Source of the DNA: CAYILR01 sp964364175 | GTDB lineage: Bacteria > Bdellovibrionota > UBA1018 | DNA length: 64,000 bases | Direction: 5' to 3' | Assembly (NCBI GenBank): GCA_964364175.1 | Contig: CAYILR010000014.1 | Coordinates: 1-64,000, forward strand | Shown here: positions 34,201 through 43,113 of the stretch, piece by piece | How positions within the stretch are numbered: position 1 is the stretch's first letter | Layout: every line of letters starts with the position of its first letter | Made by a program: the position numbers and the translations under genes | The notes under the pieces: model-generated | What the model saw: the letters and a program-made list of their open reading frames with translations, nothing else | What the model was told of the DNA's origin: nothing | Database searches by the model: none

Positions 34201-34938
34201 ATGATTTGGCGAAATTGGACTCTGACAAAAACTGCAGTTTGGTTCATTTATTGGGTCGATTTTACACTGTTTTACTATCTCTGGCCGAGAATATTGGAAA
34301 TTCTCGGGTTTTCTATGGCAAAAATTTGGACCTACCCGGATCGATTTTCCAAGCGGGCGTGTCGCTTGTTTGGGATTGAACTGAAGGTTCACAAAATGCA
34401 GGCGCTCTCGGTGAGGAATGCAATTGTCGTTGCCAATCATCGATCGTGGATGGATCAGATTGTTTTGGTGGCAGCGCTTCGCGGACTGAATCTTCGGTTT
34501 ATGGCAAAGGCCGACTATTTGAAAATTCCCATCCTCAAGCAGGTCATGGAGCTGTATGGATTTTATTTTGTGCGCGATGGAAAGTTGCTGGAACCCGACA
34601 GAGAGAGACTGATTTCGGATTTGAAAAACGGGGCCTCAGTCGTGATTTATCCCGAGGGCACGCGCGGTTCAGGAAATCAGTTGTTGCCCTTCAAATCAGG
34701 AGCATTTCGCTTGGCTCAGCAAACCGGTGTTCCGGTGCTACCTGTGTTTATTATCGGCACCGAGGGAATTCTGTCCAAAAAAAATTCTCTGCTTAGCATA
34801 CATCCGGGCAAGGTCGAGGTTTGGATTGGGGCGCCGGTATGTTTTCAGACTTCTGATGCACATCAGGAATTTGAATTAGAATATCGAAAAAAATTCGAAT
34901 CCCTGGTGGCTGATCATCGAGAAATCCAACCGTCGTGA
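34201..34938 (+). CDS. PlsC-like acyltransferase
   Basis: 245 residues, starting directly at the base after the CarS-like stop. Motifs NHRSWMD (HxxxxD) and YPEGTRGS are intact. The N-terminus is hydrophobic. A glycerophosphate or other lipid acyltransferase at the inner membrane. Its stop codon at 34936-34938 lies within the first bases of the integrase remnant, so the gene ends exactly at a junction and its last residues might have been changed by the recombination. Confidence 0.9.
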   Translation: MIWRNWTLTKTAVWFIYWVDFTLFYYLWPRILEILGFSMAKIWTYPDRFSKRACRLFGIELKVHKMQALSVRNAIVVANHRSWMDQIVLVAALRGLNLRFMAKADYLKIPILKQVMELYGFYFVRDGKLLEPDRERLISDLKNGASVVIYPEGTRGSGNQLLPFKSGAFRLAQQTGVPVLPVFIIGTEGILSKKNSLLSIHPGKVEVWIGAPVCFQTSDAHQEFELEYRKKFESLVADHREIQPS

Positions 34939-35051
34939 TGAAAATCTGCGTTTGGAAGGATCTCAAAACCATGCAGCGGTACATTCGGCTCGTCGGAGTC
35001 GACGAGGCAGGACAGGGGGTCTGTCACCCCAAAAACCCTAGGGGTTGTTAA
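34932..35051 (+). pseudogene. 3' remnant of a second tyrosine integrase
   Basis: The frame through ATG 34938 reads VVMKICVWKDLKTMQRYIR and then LVGVDEAGQG, nearly identical in protein to the end of the intact integrase, including the nucleophile Tyr, but with many synonymous base differences. It is thus a diverged homologue, not a recent copy. The frame then runs into the 15-bp motif and stops at 35051. Everything before the catalytic C-terminus is missing. It is probably the scar of an earlier element. Confidence 0.85.
35017..35031. repeat. Copy 2 of the 15-bp motif flanking the lipid cluster
   Basis: GGGTCTGTCACCCCA, identical to 24657-24671. Here it is preceded by two more G, extending the stem to GGGGT/ACCCC. 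A second small dyad, AACCC/GGGTT, follows at 35034-35046. Confidence 0.55.
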
Positions 35052-35150
35052 ACAAAGAGATTTAATGACTGTCCAGGCCACTTTTTGTTTCATAAATAAT
35101 TGCAATGGATGATTTGGCGTGTTAATGCCCTCGTCGAGGAGAGCTGAGAC

Positions 35151-35753
35151 TTGAGAGTTTTGTTGTGTATTTTTGTACTATTACTTTGCGGGTGGGTGAA
35201 TGCGGACACTTATTTTAACCATCCAGGGGATCGGTTTCCGACTATTTTCAGCGCTGAACACTTGCTTGCGCCCGAGCTGACCGAACATTTTGACAGTGTC
35301 CAGATTTTCTTGCCGCCGTTCGTTGACAGGCCTCAGCTTAAATATCACTACAATAACCGAAACGTTTCGAAGACGATTTTTTTCAATCAAATGGACTTCC
35401 TCAAGATTCGTTCTAATGCCTACGGGATCTACGAAGTCCAGTTTCAGTTTTCGGACCCAGATCTCAACGGGTTTGCGGGAGACTTCGGTGAAGAAGTTTT
35501 GACTCATAAGATCGAGGTGGTTTTCTTTTTTAAAAAAGATCCCCGCCATTTTGAAAACACTCTTTTGGGTATCGAGGATTACAAACGCTTGCGTTACGAG
35601 CACTATGTGACATTGATTCCGCCCAAATCATTCATGAGATTGGATCCCAAAGTGGTAACCGCAAGCTTTCACCATGTCACGGTCGAGAATGCGGTGAAGC
35701 GAGATCCTCGCGCGCGTCGTTGCGGAAGATTATTGCATAAGGGCGTGTTTTGA
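35151..35753 (+). CDS. Hypothetical secreted protein
   Basis: 200 residues from TTG 35151, with GAGGAG (35136-35141) upstream. A strong signal peptide (residues 1 to about 18, ending WVNA) precedes a soluble beta-rich domain with many aromatic residues. No family is recognised. It ends with a basic tail (RDPRARRCGRLLHKG). It is the first gene after the integrase remnant, so it should belong to the ancestral chromosome. Confidence 0.6.
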   Translation: MRVLLCIFVLLLCGWVNADTYFNHPGDRFPTIFSAEHLLAPELTEHFDSVQIFLPPFVDRPQLKYHYNNRNVSKTIFFNQMDFLKIRSNAYGIYEVQFQFSDPDLNGFAGDFGEEVLTHKIEVVFFFKKDPRHFENTLLGIEDYKRLRYEHYVTLIPPKSFMRLDPKVVTASFHHVTVENAVKRDPRARRCGRLLHKGVF

Positions 35754-35849
35754 ATTTGGCTAAGCGCATTGTTTTATAGTTTTCTAGGTAGCCGATTGCA
35801 GATGAGTTGACCCACCTGTTGTAGTTGCTGAAGTTCAGCTTTTGTCGCG

Positions 35850-36932
35850 CTATAGTTCGCTGCTTCTCAACATGTCTTCCACTGTTACCCCGAGGCCGAG
35901 CTTAAGAGCTAAGTTCTGGTCAAACGGGTTCTTAAAGGACTGGATGAAGTCAAGCCATTCACGGCTCAAATGGAGGTAATAGTATTTATAGCTGCTGAGT
36001 GGAAAGCGAAGGAGCCGGACATTAATCAATGGATAGTCACTTCCGTAGTAGAAGCGTCCCGGAAACTCGAGTGCGTGCCGGACGTGGTTGAACTTGTTGA
36101 CCAGTTCGAGCGCCGAGATATCAAACTTGAGCTGAGGATACTTCCTGAGTATTTCTTTCGTTCTTTTGAGGGCAGACTCACCTTTGAATTTTCCTGCAGT
36201 TCCCATATGTGCCGCGACGATCTTAACCCCCATCTTCAAAGGTTTTTCCAAACGGCTGGGGTCGCAGAGGTCGTTTTCAGCAAACAGAAAAGAATGCTCA
36301 GTTCCGACGTGAGTGATCAGAGTCAGATCCAGTTCAATCAGTTTAGAATAAAAAGCGCTCATTTTTTCATTTTCCGCGGCCGGATCGATTCCCATGATGC
36401 TCGGGATCCATTTGATAAAAATAGCGCCGTCCCTCTTGGCATTTTCAAGTTCAGTCAAGGCATCGGTGCGATAGGGGTGTACACTTGCGGCATAGAGCAG
36501 GTTTCGGTGTCGTCTGACCTGTTTAAGGACATACGAATTGGGGACCAGAACCTGGGTTCTTTCAAGATCCAAGGTGCCATCGAGGTGATAATATCCGTCT
36601 AATGCCAGGACCACCGCCTTCGACAAAAACTCGGATTGGGCGACGAGATCAGACAGTCGGTCCGCAATCAGATCATCGGCGTCAGGAGATTGGGCTTCCT
36701 CTTTGCTCAGGCCGAATGCATCAATATAGACGCTGTACTTCCAGTGTTTTAGAAAGGCGGGCAGGATTCGACATCCGTTTTTTTCTGCGGATGTGCAGGC
36801 CAAGTGAGTGTGAACGTCGATTACTTTTTTTCTAAGAATCTCATACTGTTCAAATCCCGCCGGAAAAATCCGGTGGTCATTTTCTGCCATTGAAGTTGCG
36901 GTGAAAAAAAGTAGGGCGAGAAGGTGAAACAT
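35850..36932 (-). CDS. Secreted amidohydrolase-family metal-dependent hydrolase
   Basis: 360 residues with a signal peptide (about 1-16). The metal-binding HTH of VIDVHTHL, the later ITHVGTEH, AAHMGT and YGSDYPL motifs define the amidohydrolase-2 (TIM-barrel) group, which includes decarboxylases and hydrolases. Export to the periplasm is less common in this group. The substrate is unknown. The gene stands alone, divergent from the small secreted protein at 37120. Confidence 0.82.
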   Translation of the reverse strand: MFHLLALLFFTATSMAENDHRIFPAGFEQYEILRKKVIDVHTHLACTSAEKNGCRILPAFLKHWKYSVYIDAFGLSKEEAQSPDADDLIADRLSDLVAQSEFLSKAVVLALDGYYHLDGTLDLERTQVLVPNSYVLKQVRRHRNLLYAASVHPYRTDALTELENAKRDGAIFIKWIPSIMGIDPAAENEKMSAFYSKLIELDLTLITHVGTEHSFLFAENDLCDPSRLEKPLKMGVKIVAAHMGTAGKFKGESALKRTKEILRKYPQLKFDISALELVNKFNHVRHALEFPGRFYYGSDYPLINVRLLRFPLSSYKYYYLHLSREWLDFIQSFKNPFDQNLALKLGLGVTVEDMLRSSEL

Positions 36933-37083
36933 GCCTTGACGTTAGCACAAAAGACACCCGATTGACGATAATTTGAGTTTGAAACGACTGGGGCCTTGCA
37001 AACACGTCAACCCGAAGCGCTTTTTTTGAGCAGAGATTTTTTCTATTTACATTCCTCACTCTCGTAGTTAAAAGAGCAAAAAT

Positions 37084-37098
37084 CGATAACAATTATCA
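37084..37098. promoter_or_regulatory. Possible Fur box
   Basis: CGATAACAATTATCA agrees with the 7-1-7 Fur consensus (TGATAAT, one base, ATTATCA) at 12 of the 14 arm positions. It lies 22 bases before the ATG of the gene at 37120. Similar AT-rich dyads arise by chance, so this is tentative. Confidence 0.4.
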
Positions 37099-37119
37099 AT
37101 TTTTAAAATTGGGAGTTTT

Positions 37120-37488
37120 ATGAAAAAAATGTGGTTAATTTTTGGGATGATCGCTGCGGCATGTGCCATGAATCCAGCATTCGCTTTCGAGCAGTGCAAC
37201 GTTAAAAAAATCCGTGTCAATCAACTTGTGTTTCCCGGGGACTACGTTGAGCGACTCGAGACTAAACTCCTGGCCAGTGGGTATACGCTGGACGAGACGC
37301 GCTCTGGACTGACTGTGTCTTACTTCCTCACTGCCTCTCATCGGGGAAGCCCTAGTCATCACGGATTCAAAACCACTCTCAGCATCTGGAACGAAAGTGG
37401 GGAGAAAGAATGGTCCACCTACACCCGCACCGGCAATCGTCAAAGCTTGATCGACGCCATCCCCCTTTGCACGCAATCAAATCTTTGA
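37120..37488 (+). CDS. Small secreted protein, unknown
   Basis: 122 residues with a clear signal peptide ending NPAFA (about 1-23). GGAG lies before ATG 37120. The mature part is about 100 residues with Cys26 and Cys119 and a core like FPGDYVERLETKLLASGYT, reminiscent of small periplasmic proteins of the DUF4136 type, but not clearly one. Possibly controlled by the Fur-like site just upstream. Confidence 0.65.
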   Translation: MKKMWLIFGMIAAACAMNPAFAFEQCNVKKIRVNQLVFPGDYVERLETKLLASGYTLDETRSGLTVSYFLTASHRGSPSHHGFKTTLSIWNESGEKEWSTYTRTGNRQSLIDAIPLCTQSNL

Positions 37489-37547
37489 TTCATCAGGTTG
37501 GGGTATGAGACGAACACCGCTTCAGGGCTTTCTTTAGCTCTCACGAG

Positions 37548-38558
37548 CTATTTTTTAATTGCATAAACCTGAGCAAGACCGGGCGCTGTGCGATAGTGAA
37601 TCTCGTGAATATTTTGATATCCGGATTCCTTCAACCACGCACCGATTTCACCTGTGGACCAGGTCCCGGATTGGCTAGTGAGGCAGAAGTACAGATCTAA
37701 GAAAGCACCCATTTGATTTTTGTCTGAGGGAATGTCGCTTCGTTCAGTCTCGAGAATCGAAAACACTCCACCTGGCTTTAATGCGCGAAAAACCTTTTTG
37801 GCCACAGCGATGTTTTGTTCTTTGGAAAAGTGATGCGCAACGTTCGCCATCCAAACAAAGTCATACGCTCCGTCCTCGAGCTGATCCGTCAAAACGTTCC
37901 CAGCAACAATCTCAAGGCGCTGACCCAAACCCTGCTTTTGCACAAAAGGGCGTGCATGCTCTACCGCCGAAGGCAGATCTAAAATTCGCGACGAAAGTCC
38001 AGGATACTTTTTCAAAAAAGCCGCCGAATAGGTTCCTCCCGAACCCCCAATGTCCAGCATCCGAGTGGCAGATTTAGGAATAGGAGTTCTCGATACGGTT
38101 TCTCCCAGTGCCAGCTTGCCGATATCCACCATGCCCGCCTGATACGATGCCCAGAGTTTTGGATCTTCGCTCAAGTGCAAATCCATAGCAGTGCCTGTAC
38201 GCACGTAATTTTCTAATCGAGACATCACATCCCATTCCATCAACTGGAATTTGAGTTTATTACAAATATTGGCAGGGCTGCTCTGGATCAGCCATTTTTT
38301 TGCGACCGGTGCTAAGGTGTATGCCTTTGATTTGGACTGATATTTAACGTATCTGCAACCCACCAAAGCACCCAGTAAAGCACGCGTGGCTTTGGGGTTG
38401 GTTTTGCAAAACTGCGCTACTTGCTCGGCAGTTTGAGGACCATTCTCCAGCGCTTCAAAAACATTCAACTCCACAGCAGCCATAATGGAACGAGCCATGG
38501 TAAATGCCATTTGTGTGGTCAACAACGGTTCAGGTGCTAGTAGACTTTTCAGAACCAA
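37548..38558 (-). CDS. O-methyltransferase, acetylserotonin-type
   Basis: 336 residues. An N-terminal dimerisation winged helix (FEALENGPQTAEQVAQF) is followed by a SAM-binding domain with MLDIGGSGGTYSAAFL near residue 165 and LKPGGVFSILE near 255. The family methylates small hydroxylated metabolites. The listed start is TTG 38558 without a clear ribosome site; the frame stays open upstream but has no good start codon, and ATG 38510 is another option. Standing alone between unrelated genes. Confidence 0.85.
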   Translation of the reverse strand: MVLKSLLAPEPLLTTQMAFTMARSIMAAVELNVFEALENGPQTAEQVAQFCKTNPKATRALLGALVGCRYVKYQSKSKAYTLAPVAKKWLIQSSPANICNKLKFQLMEWDVMSRLENYVRTGTAMDLHLSEDPKLWASYQAGMVDIGKLALGETVSRTPIPKSATRMLDIGGSGGTYSAAFLKKYPGLSSRILDLPSAVEHARPFVQKQGLGQRLEIVAGNVLTDQLEDGAYDFVWMANVAHHFSKEQNIAVAKKVFRALKPGGVFSILETERSDIPSDKNQMGAFLDLYFCLTSQSGTWSTGEIGAWLKESGYQNIHEIHYRTAPGLAQVYAIKK

Positions 38559-38687
38559 AACTTCGATGGGGTTAGAAGGTATGACTCCGACTCGCGTAAA
38601 AAACTCCCTTTTCCGTCCTGCAGAATTGAAAGATTTTTTAGCTCAACTCACTCACTGAGGAAAGTAAAAATTGGGCCAGGTTACTCA

Positions 38688-39095
38688 TCAGTGCTGATAG
38701 CCAGGATTCAAACTCCGAAGCGCGCCCTCCAACAAGCGATCTGCATGGACTGCTGAAGATTTTATGTTTGAATCTCCCAAGACCTCCATCAGTGCCGAAG
38801 GTTTAGCCAACTCAACCGAAATACGCCCCTCCGAAATTTCTCGAACCACAGCATTGCATGGCAATAAGCTCGTCACATCTGGATTTTCCAGATAGGCCTC
38901 ATAAGCCAGATTGGGATTGCAAGCGCCCAAGATCACAACTGGCGCAATGTCCTTGCCGATTTTCTCTTTTATTTTTTTATGCAGATCAATCCGGGTAAGA
39001 ACACCAAATCCTTCTTTTTTTAAAGCCTCTGTAACGCGCTCGACTGCTTCATCAACTGTGCCAGAAATTTCTGTTTTAAAATTAATCTTCGTCAT
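38688..39095 (-). CDS. DUF302-family protein
   Basis: 135 residues of DUF302 type: EAVERVTEALKKEGFGVLT, then APVVILGACNPNLAYEA and LLPCNAVV, with the two conserved cysteines of the family. Structures of the family resemble a heterodimeric alpha/beta fold of unknown function, often near redox or metal genes. The start overlaps the end of the His-rich protein gene by 14 bases, so the two are coupled. Confidence 0.88.
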   Translation of the reverse strand: MTKINFKTEISGTVDEAVERVTEALKKEGFGVLTRIDLHKKIKEKIGKDIAPVVILGACNPNLAYEAYLENPDVTSLLPCNAVVREISEGRISVELAKPSALMEVLGDSNIKSSAVHADRLLEGALRSLNPGYQH

Positions 39096-39354
39096 GATGA
39101 TGATGCCTGCCTTTTTTCATTCCCATCATCGGGCAACCTTCACCCTTATTATCATTACAGGCTTTTCGCATCTCTTCATGGCAATCCTTCATGGGCTTTT
39201 CGGATCGCAAGCAAACGGCCATTTTTTCATGAGCCTCGGCCATCTTGCTTCTTTGTTCTGCTGTCATCGCTGGTTTTCCTTTTGGCTCCTCGGCCGATAC
39301 GGCGCTACCCACCAAACTTGATAAAAACAATAAAACGAATGCTGCTTGATTCAT
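39082..39354 (-). CDS. Small secreted Met/His-rich, probably metal-binding protein
   Basis: 90 residues from ATG 39354, which follows AAGGAG; longer upstream frame is ignored. A signal peptide (about 1-20, ending AVSA) precedes a domain with three cysteines in the C...C...C..C spacing of small periplasmic metal proteins and a tail GMKKGRHHHHDED. The His-run and paired Met suggest copper or nickel binding. Coupled to the DUF302 gene. Confidence 0.72.
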   Translation of the reverse strand: MNQAAFVLLFLSSLVGSAVSAEEPKGKPAMTAEQRSKMAEAHEKMAVCLRSEKPMKDCHEEMRKACNDNKGEGCPMMGMKKGRHHHHDED

Positions 39355-39530
39355 GATGGTTCTCCTTGTTGTGGCTATCACTGCAACTCCATTGCAAATT
39401 ACAGTGCAATTGCCATACCACCACAATTGCGCCTCATTCAGCTTGTTTTTCGGTAAAAGAAAGACAGTTTGACTCAAACCAGTGACAATATGTCCAAACT
39501 CTCAGAAATCACTTCCGTTGTCGGAATTCC

Positions 39531-40376
39531 TCATTCCGATAACGGGAAAAACTGGACGTTGAGCTGGTAAACCTCTTGCGATGATCCTTCGGTGAGGAGC
39601 TCGGCCATTTCGGTTTTAAACTTCTCAATCTTGTCTTTGGCGATGGCAATCTTGTCTTTGCGGATAGCGAGCGTGGCGGCACTGATCGACCGGCTCTGAT
39701 AGGCTTCCACTGAGTCGCGACTGAGGTGCTCTCCTGCTTTTTCGATCATTTGGCGGTGATAATTTCGGATGGCGGCTTCGGATTTTGAGTTCTTGAAACT
39801 CAGGTGTTGCGAGGTCTTAACCAGTTGACCATTAGGTTGCCTGCTCATGAGTCCGAGCTCGAGGAGTCGCTCGATCGACTCCTTGGCTTGTTCTGGATGG
39901 ATCTTGAGCCGTCTCGAGATCCAGAGTGGATCCGATTTAAACCCTTCGGTCGTGGCTAGGTCCAAAATCGCCAAGGTATACCAATGGGAGATGAGGTGGA
40001 ACTCGTCTGTGCCCAGGACACGACAGAGCTTCATAAAATTATTTTTGTTCGAGGCGTTTTTGATTTCGAGTCGAATGGGCTGGAGCTTTTCCACCACTCG
40101 TTTGGAGAGTTTGGCATTCTGGGGAAGGTGAGCCAGCGTGAGATTCATCAGATGCTCCGACTGACTCTCCGACAAACCCAGTAGTGCTGCTACGCGAGTC
40201 GCCTGGGACAATGTCAGTGATCGCTTGCCGTTGAGGATCAGGCTCAGCAGCGTTTGGCTCATCCCGAGATCTCTTGCGAAAGCTCGAGTCGAGTACTGAG
40301 AGCGCCCCTTCTTTTTTTGAAGATAGAGCGCTCTCAGAAAGTCTGATGGAGTATGAGGGATAAGTGAGGAAGACAT
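39531..40376 (-). CDS. TIGR02147/DUF4423-family regulator
   Basis: 281 residues from ATG 40376, which has AAAGGA at a good distance; GTG 40409 overlapping the upstream stop is the other possible start. An N-terminal Xre-type helix-turn-helix (YSTRAFARDLGMSQTLLSLILNGKRSLTLSQA) is joined to the long DUF4423 domain. The family is frequent in Bdellovibrio and Fibrobacter and often accompanies small secreted protein genes. It follows such a gene directly and may control the two promoters that share a duplicated sequence at 41213-41307 and 43114-43204. Confidence 0.88.
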   Translation of the reverse strand: MSSSLIPHTPSDFLRALYLQKKKGRSQYSTRAFARDLGMSQTLLSLILNGKRSLTLSQATRVAALLGLSESQSEHLMNLTLAHLPQNAKLSKRVVEKLQPIRLEIKNASNKNNFMKLCRVLGTDEFHLISHWYTLAILDLATTEGFKSDPLWISRRLKIHPEQAKESIERLLELGLMSRQPNGQLVKTSQHLSFKNSKSEAAIRNYHRQMIEKAGEHLSRDSVEAYQSRSISAATLAIRKDKIAIAKDKIEKFKTEMAELLTEGSSQEVYQLNVQFFPLSE

Positions 40377-40405
40377 TTGCATCAGTCCTTTGTAGCTAGA
40401 AGAAT

Positions 40406-41179
40406 TCACTTCAAGCAGGTGATGGAGCCGTATGTATAAGATGTCGTATTAATGATCCGGGATTTTGCGAGAAACGCTGAAATCCAGGGACCATAGAACG
40501 CCATGTGGGTCTTGTAATAGAGATTCTGGAGGGAGCAAAAGTAACCTCCTCCAGCAGTACCGGTCTCCCCTTCATCGTAACCGTAGTTGGGTGAGTCGCC
40601 TACGGGATAAGCGATTTCGTTGATGACCATGATGGGATTGACAAAGGTGACCTCGTTGCCACTGATCAAAACCTGCTCGGCCTTATCCTTGTATTTGAAG
40701 TAGGGAGCGAGCTCAAAAACCAATGCCGACATGTCAGGCGACACAGAATACTCTCCCTCGCTCTCGTATTTAGCCAGCACTGCTAACTCATGAGCAACGA
40801 GTCGAATCTGGTTATAGAGTTTATTGGTATTCCAGCGTTCCTGATCCAGCCGGGTGGTGACAGTGAGAGGATCACTGATTGCATCTCGGTCAAGGTGAGA
40901 AGCAGGAAGGCATTTAAAGGGCTTCTTTTTGATCGCGATGAGTTCGTTGACCTGGATAAAGGGATTGGTTTGATTAATCTTGTCCTGACCGATCACGGCA
41001 AGAGCGGCAATCAGCCGGCCCGCGATAGTAGAAAATTCGGCGCATGCCCCTGTTCCGCCGCCAGGAACACTGGTGCTCCCGCCGTTGGCCGATGCCAACC
41101 CACTTACCAGTGGAGAAGCTCCCAATGCGACTACAGTCATGAGTGAAAAAACATCTTTTTTAAATTTCTTATTATTCAT
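40406..41179 (-). CDS. Secreted protein of unknown function, co-transcribed with the regulator
   Basis: 257 residues from ATG 41179 with GAAAGG upstream. A signal peptide (about 1-27, ending SGLASA) is followed by a Gly/Ser-rich stretch and a soluble domain with Cys24-type spaced cysteines near both ends. No family was recognised. It overlaps the start of the TIGR02147 gene. It shares a long upstream control sequence with the gene at 42653. Confidence 0.68.
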   Translation of the reverse strand: MNNKKFKKDVFSLMTVVALGASPLVSGLASANGGSTSVPGGGTGACAEFSTIAGRLIAALAVIGQDKINQTNPFIQVNELIAIKKKPFKCLPASHLDRDAISDPLTVTTRLDQERWNTNKLYNQIRLVAHELAVLAKYESEGEYSVSPDMSALVFELAPYFKYKDKAEQVLISGNEVTFVNPIMVINEIAYPVGDSPNYGYDEGETGTAGGGYFCSLQNLYYKTHMAFYGPWISAFLAKSRIINTTSYTYGSITCLK

Positions 41180-41212
41180 AGCAATCAACCTTTCAAGTCA
41201 TGCATTTTTTAT

Positions 41213-41307
41213 GCATTGTTTGTTTTTCGATGATTTATATATAATTAAAGTGAAACAATCAAATCAAAAGTAATCAGCATGATTAAATTTGATTACGTAT
41301 GTAATCT
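41213..41307. promoter_or_regulatory. Shared upstream control region, copy 1
   Basis: About 95 bp nearly identical to 43114-43204, with 29 bases identical at 41279-41307. Two adjacent dyads are TAATCA/TGATTA around GCA (41271-41285) and GATTAC/GTAATC around GTAT (41291-41306). Both copies sit about 95-125 bp ahead of leftward genes for secreted proteins, so they look like operators. Confidence 0.65.
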
Positions 41308-41419
41308 AAAACTTTGTAAAAAATAAAGGCAGCATATTAAAGGTACGAATCACGATAAAATAGTATCGTTCTTTTGCTTCATTTTTGCCCTATGTTGAGA
41401 CTTTGCCAACTTCTCTTCG

Positions 41420-42624
41420 TTGACCAAAAGCGACCTTTCCAACATACTCATACGAATGAGCACGATTCCACTGATTTTGTGCAGTTTTCTCATGTTTTCC
41501 AGTTGGGGAGGAGATTCTGCAGAAAATGAAAAAATATGGGGTGACTGGCTCGTAAGGGAAATCGTCGATAAAAAAAATTCTCCTTATCCCGAAGATAACC
41601 CTTATGTTGATCTCCACGCACATCTTTTCATGAAACAAGGCATGGGAACTCTTTTTTACGGAGACTTTTTGGAACCCATGAAAGCAAAAAAATGGAGTGA
41701 TGCGCTTTCTTCTCAGGCAGATCCTGTTTCACTCCAGCGATCAAGGATGCTCAAGAAGCACAAGAAGCTCGCAAAAAAGGCAAAAGGGTCATGATTTTTT
41801 CTTTGGAAGGAACCGAAGGGATCATCGAAACTGAGCAAGACATTAAAGAATTTGTGGATCAAGAAGGAATCAGAATCATCACATTTTCGCACCTGAACGA
41901 TGATCCTGATTTAGGGGGAGCTGCTTTTCTATCTGGCTCCGGAGCTTTTCTTAACTTGGCTCCTTGGATCCACCAACACGTTCTTCCCTCTGGACCCAAA
42001 TGCGAAGATACTGTTGTAAATCCAAAAGGACTTACCGACGAAGGTAAAAAATTGGCTAGAATGTTGGTGAACCATAAAGTTTGGATCGATTTAACCCATG
42101 CTTCGGATGCAACCCAAAGAGACCTGATCCCCATCATGCGCGAAGCAGGACAACCCCTTCTCTATACACACGCTGTTTTAAGAAAACATCATGGAGCAGA
42201 ACGTGGATTGGCACAGTGGCAAATCGACGAAATTAAAAAAAATCCCAACAGCGGACTAATTGGGCTTTTGCCCAGCGAAAAGTATTTAGAAAATACAAAG
42301 GTTCCAAAACCTCAATGTGCTTGTGACGACCCTCCAGGCTGTACAGGAGGAATTCACTATGCTGTAGCCCAATACAACGAAATGGCGAACGAAATAGGAG
42401 CTAAAAACATCATGCTGGGCTCGGATACAAACGGAGCAGTCCCTCATCTCAAACCCACCGAATGCTCTTCATCAGGCACTAGTATAGATCGAGAGGGATT
42501 TTGGAATATCGGACAAACCCGAGAACTTTGGGAGTCGATGAAATCGGCAGGCGCTAGCATTCCTGTAAATACTAATCCCGGTGAGCATTTCTTGGAAAAA
42601 TGGTCACTGCTTTGGAAAAAATAA
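41420..42624 (+). pseudogene. Broken membrane dipeptidase (M19 family)
   Basis: Two overlapping frames. The first (41420-41794) has a signal peptide and the metal motif VDLHAHLF. The second (41791-42624) carries the remaining M19 features: FSLEGTEGI, FSHLNDDPDLGG, WIDLTHASD, LLYTHAV and MLGSDTNG. The second frame can be read upstream of its ATG into the first as DAQEAQEARKKGKRV, so a frameshift, probably with loss of a middle segment, separates the parts. A working dipeptidase would need a single chain, so I regard it as inactivated, unless both frames are translated through. Confidence 0.78.
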
Positions 42625-42652
42625 TTCTCTTTTTTAATAGAAACCACTGAGA

Positions 42653-43087
42653 TCAGTGATCTGCAATCGTGTAGAGTGCTGCTGCAACCATCTCTAAATC
42701 GACTTCTACACCTGACCGAGCCAATTCTGTTTGGAAAAATACAATTTGATCGACGCAATCTTGATGCACTTCTTCTCCTAAAAGAAAGCTTTTATATTCT
42801 AATTTTTCCGCCATTACTTGTTGTTTCCTGAGCGGCGACCTAGTAAGAGTGCCGCAATCATCGTTCGCGCATTGAAGAATCTGTTCAATAAGAATCACCA
42901 CCGAACCTAGTGCTGTCAAACCACCAGCAATCTGTGGATAGCCGCTGGAAAGAGCGAATATTCCACTTCCGGTGCTCATGAATCCAGCATTCATAGTCCC
43001 TTCCAGGTATCTTCCATCGATTGCGAATGTCGTCTGTGAGGAAAACGAAACGAGTAAAGTCAAAACAGCCTGATATTTATAATTCAT
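42653..43087 (-). CDS. Small secreted or membrane-associated protein
   Basis: 144 residues from ATG 43087, with GAAAGG upstream like the gene at 40406. A signal peptide (about 1-22, ending TTFA) and a central hydrophobic segment (GGLTALGSVVILIEQIL) suggest envelope location. A pair of cysteines (CANDDC) follows the hydrophobic stretch. No family recognised. It is under the second copy of the shared control region. Confidence 0.65.
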   Translation of the reverse strand: MNYKYQAVLTLLVSFSSQTTFAIDGRYLEGTMNAGFMSTGSGIFALSSGYPQIAGGLTALGSVVILIEQILQCANDDCGTLTRSPLRKQQVMAEKLEYKSFLLGEEVHQDCVDQIVFFQTELARSGVEVDLEMVAAALYTIADH

Positions 43088-43113
43088 TTCAAAACAACCT
43101 TTCATGTCATTCA

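Noticed and set aside
41189..41419. Possible small RNA in the duplicated control region
   Set aside because: The sequence lacks a hairpin followed by a T-run; dyads suggest protein binding instead.
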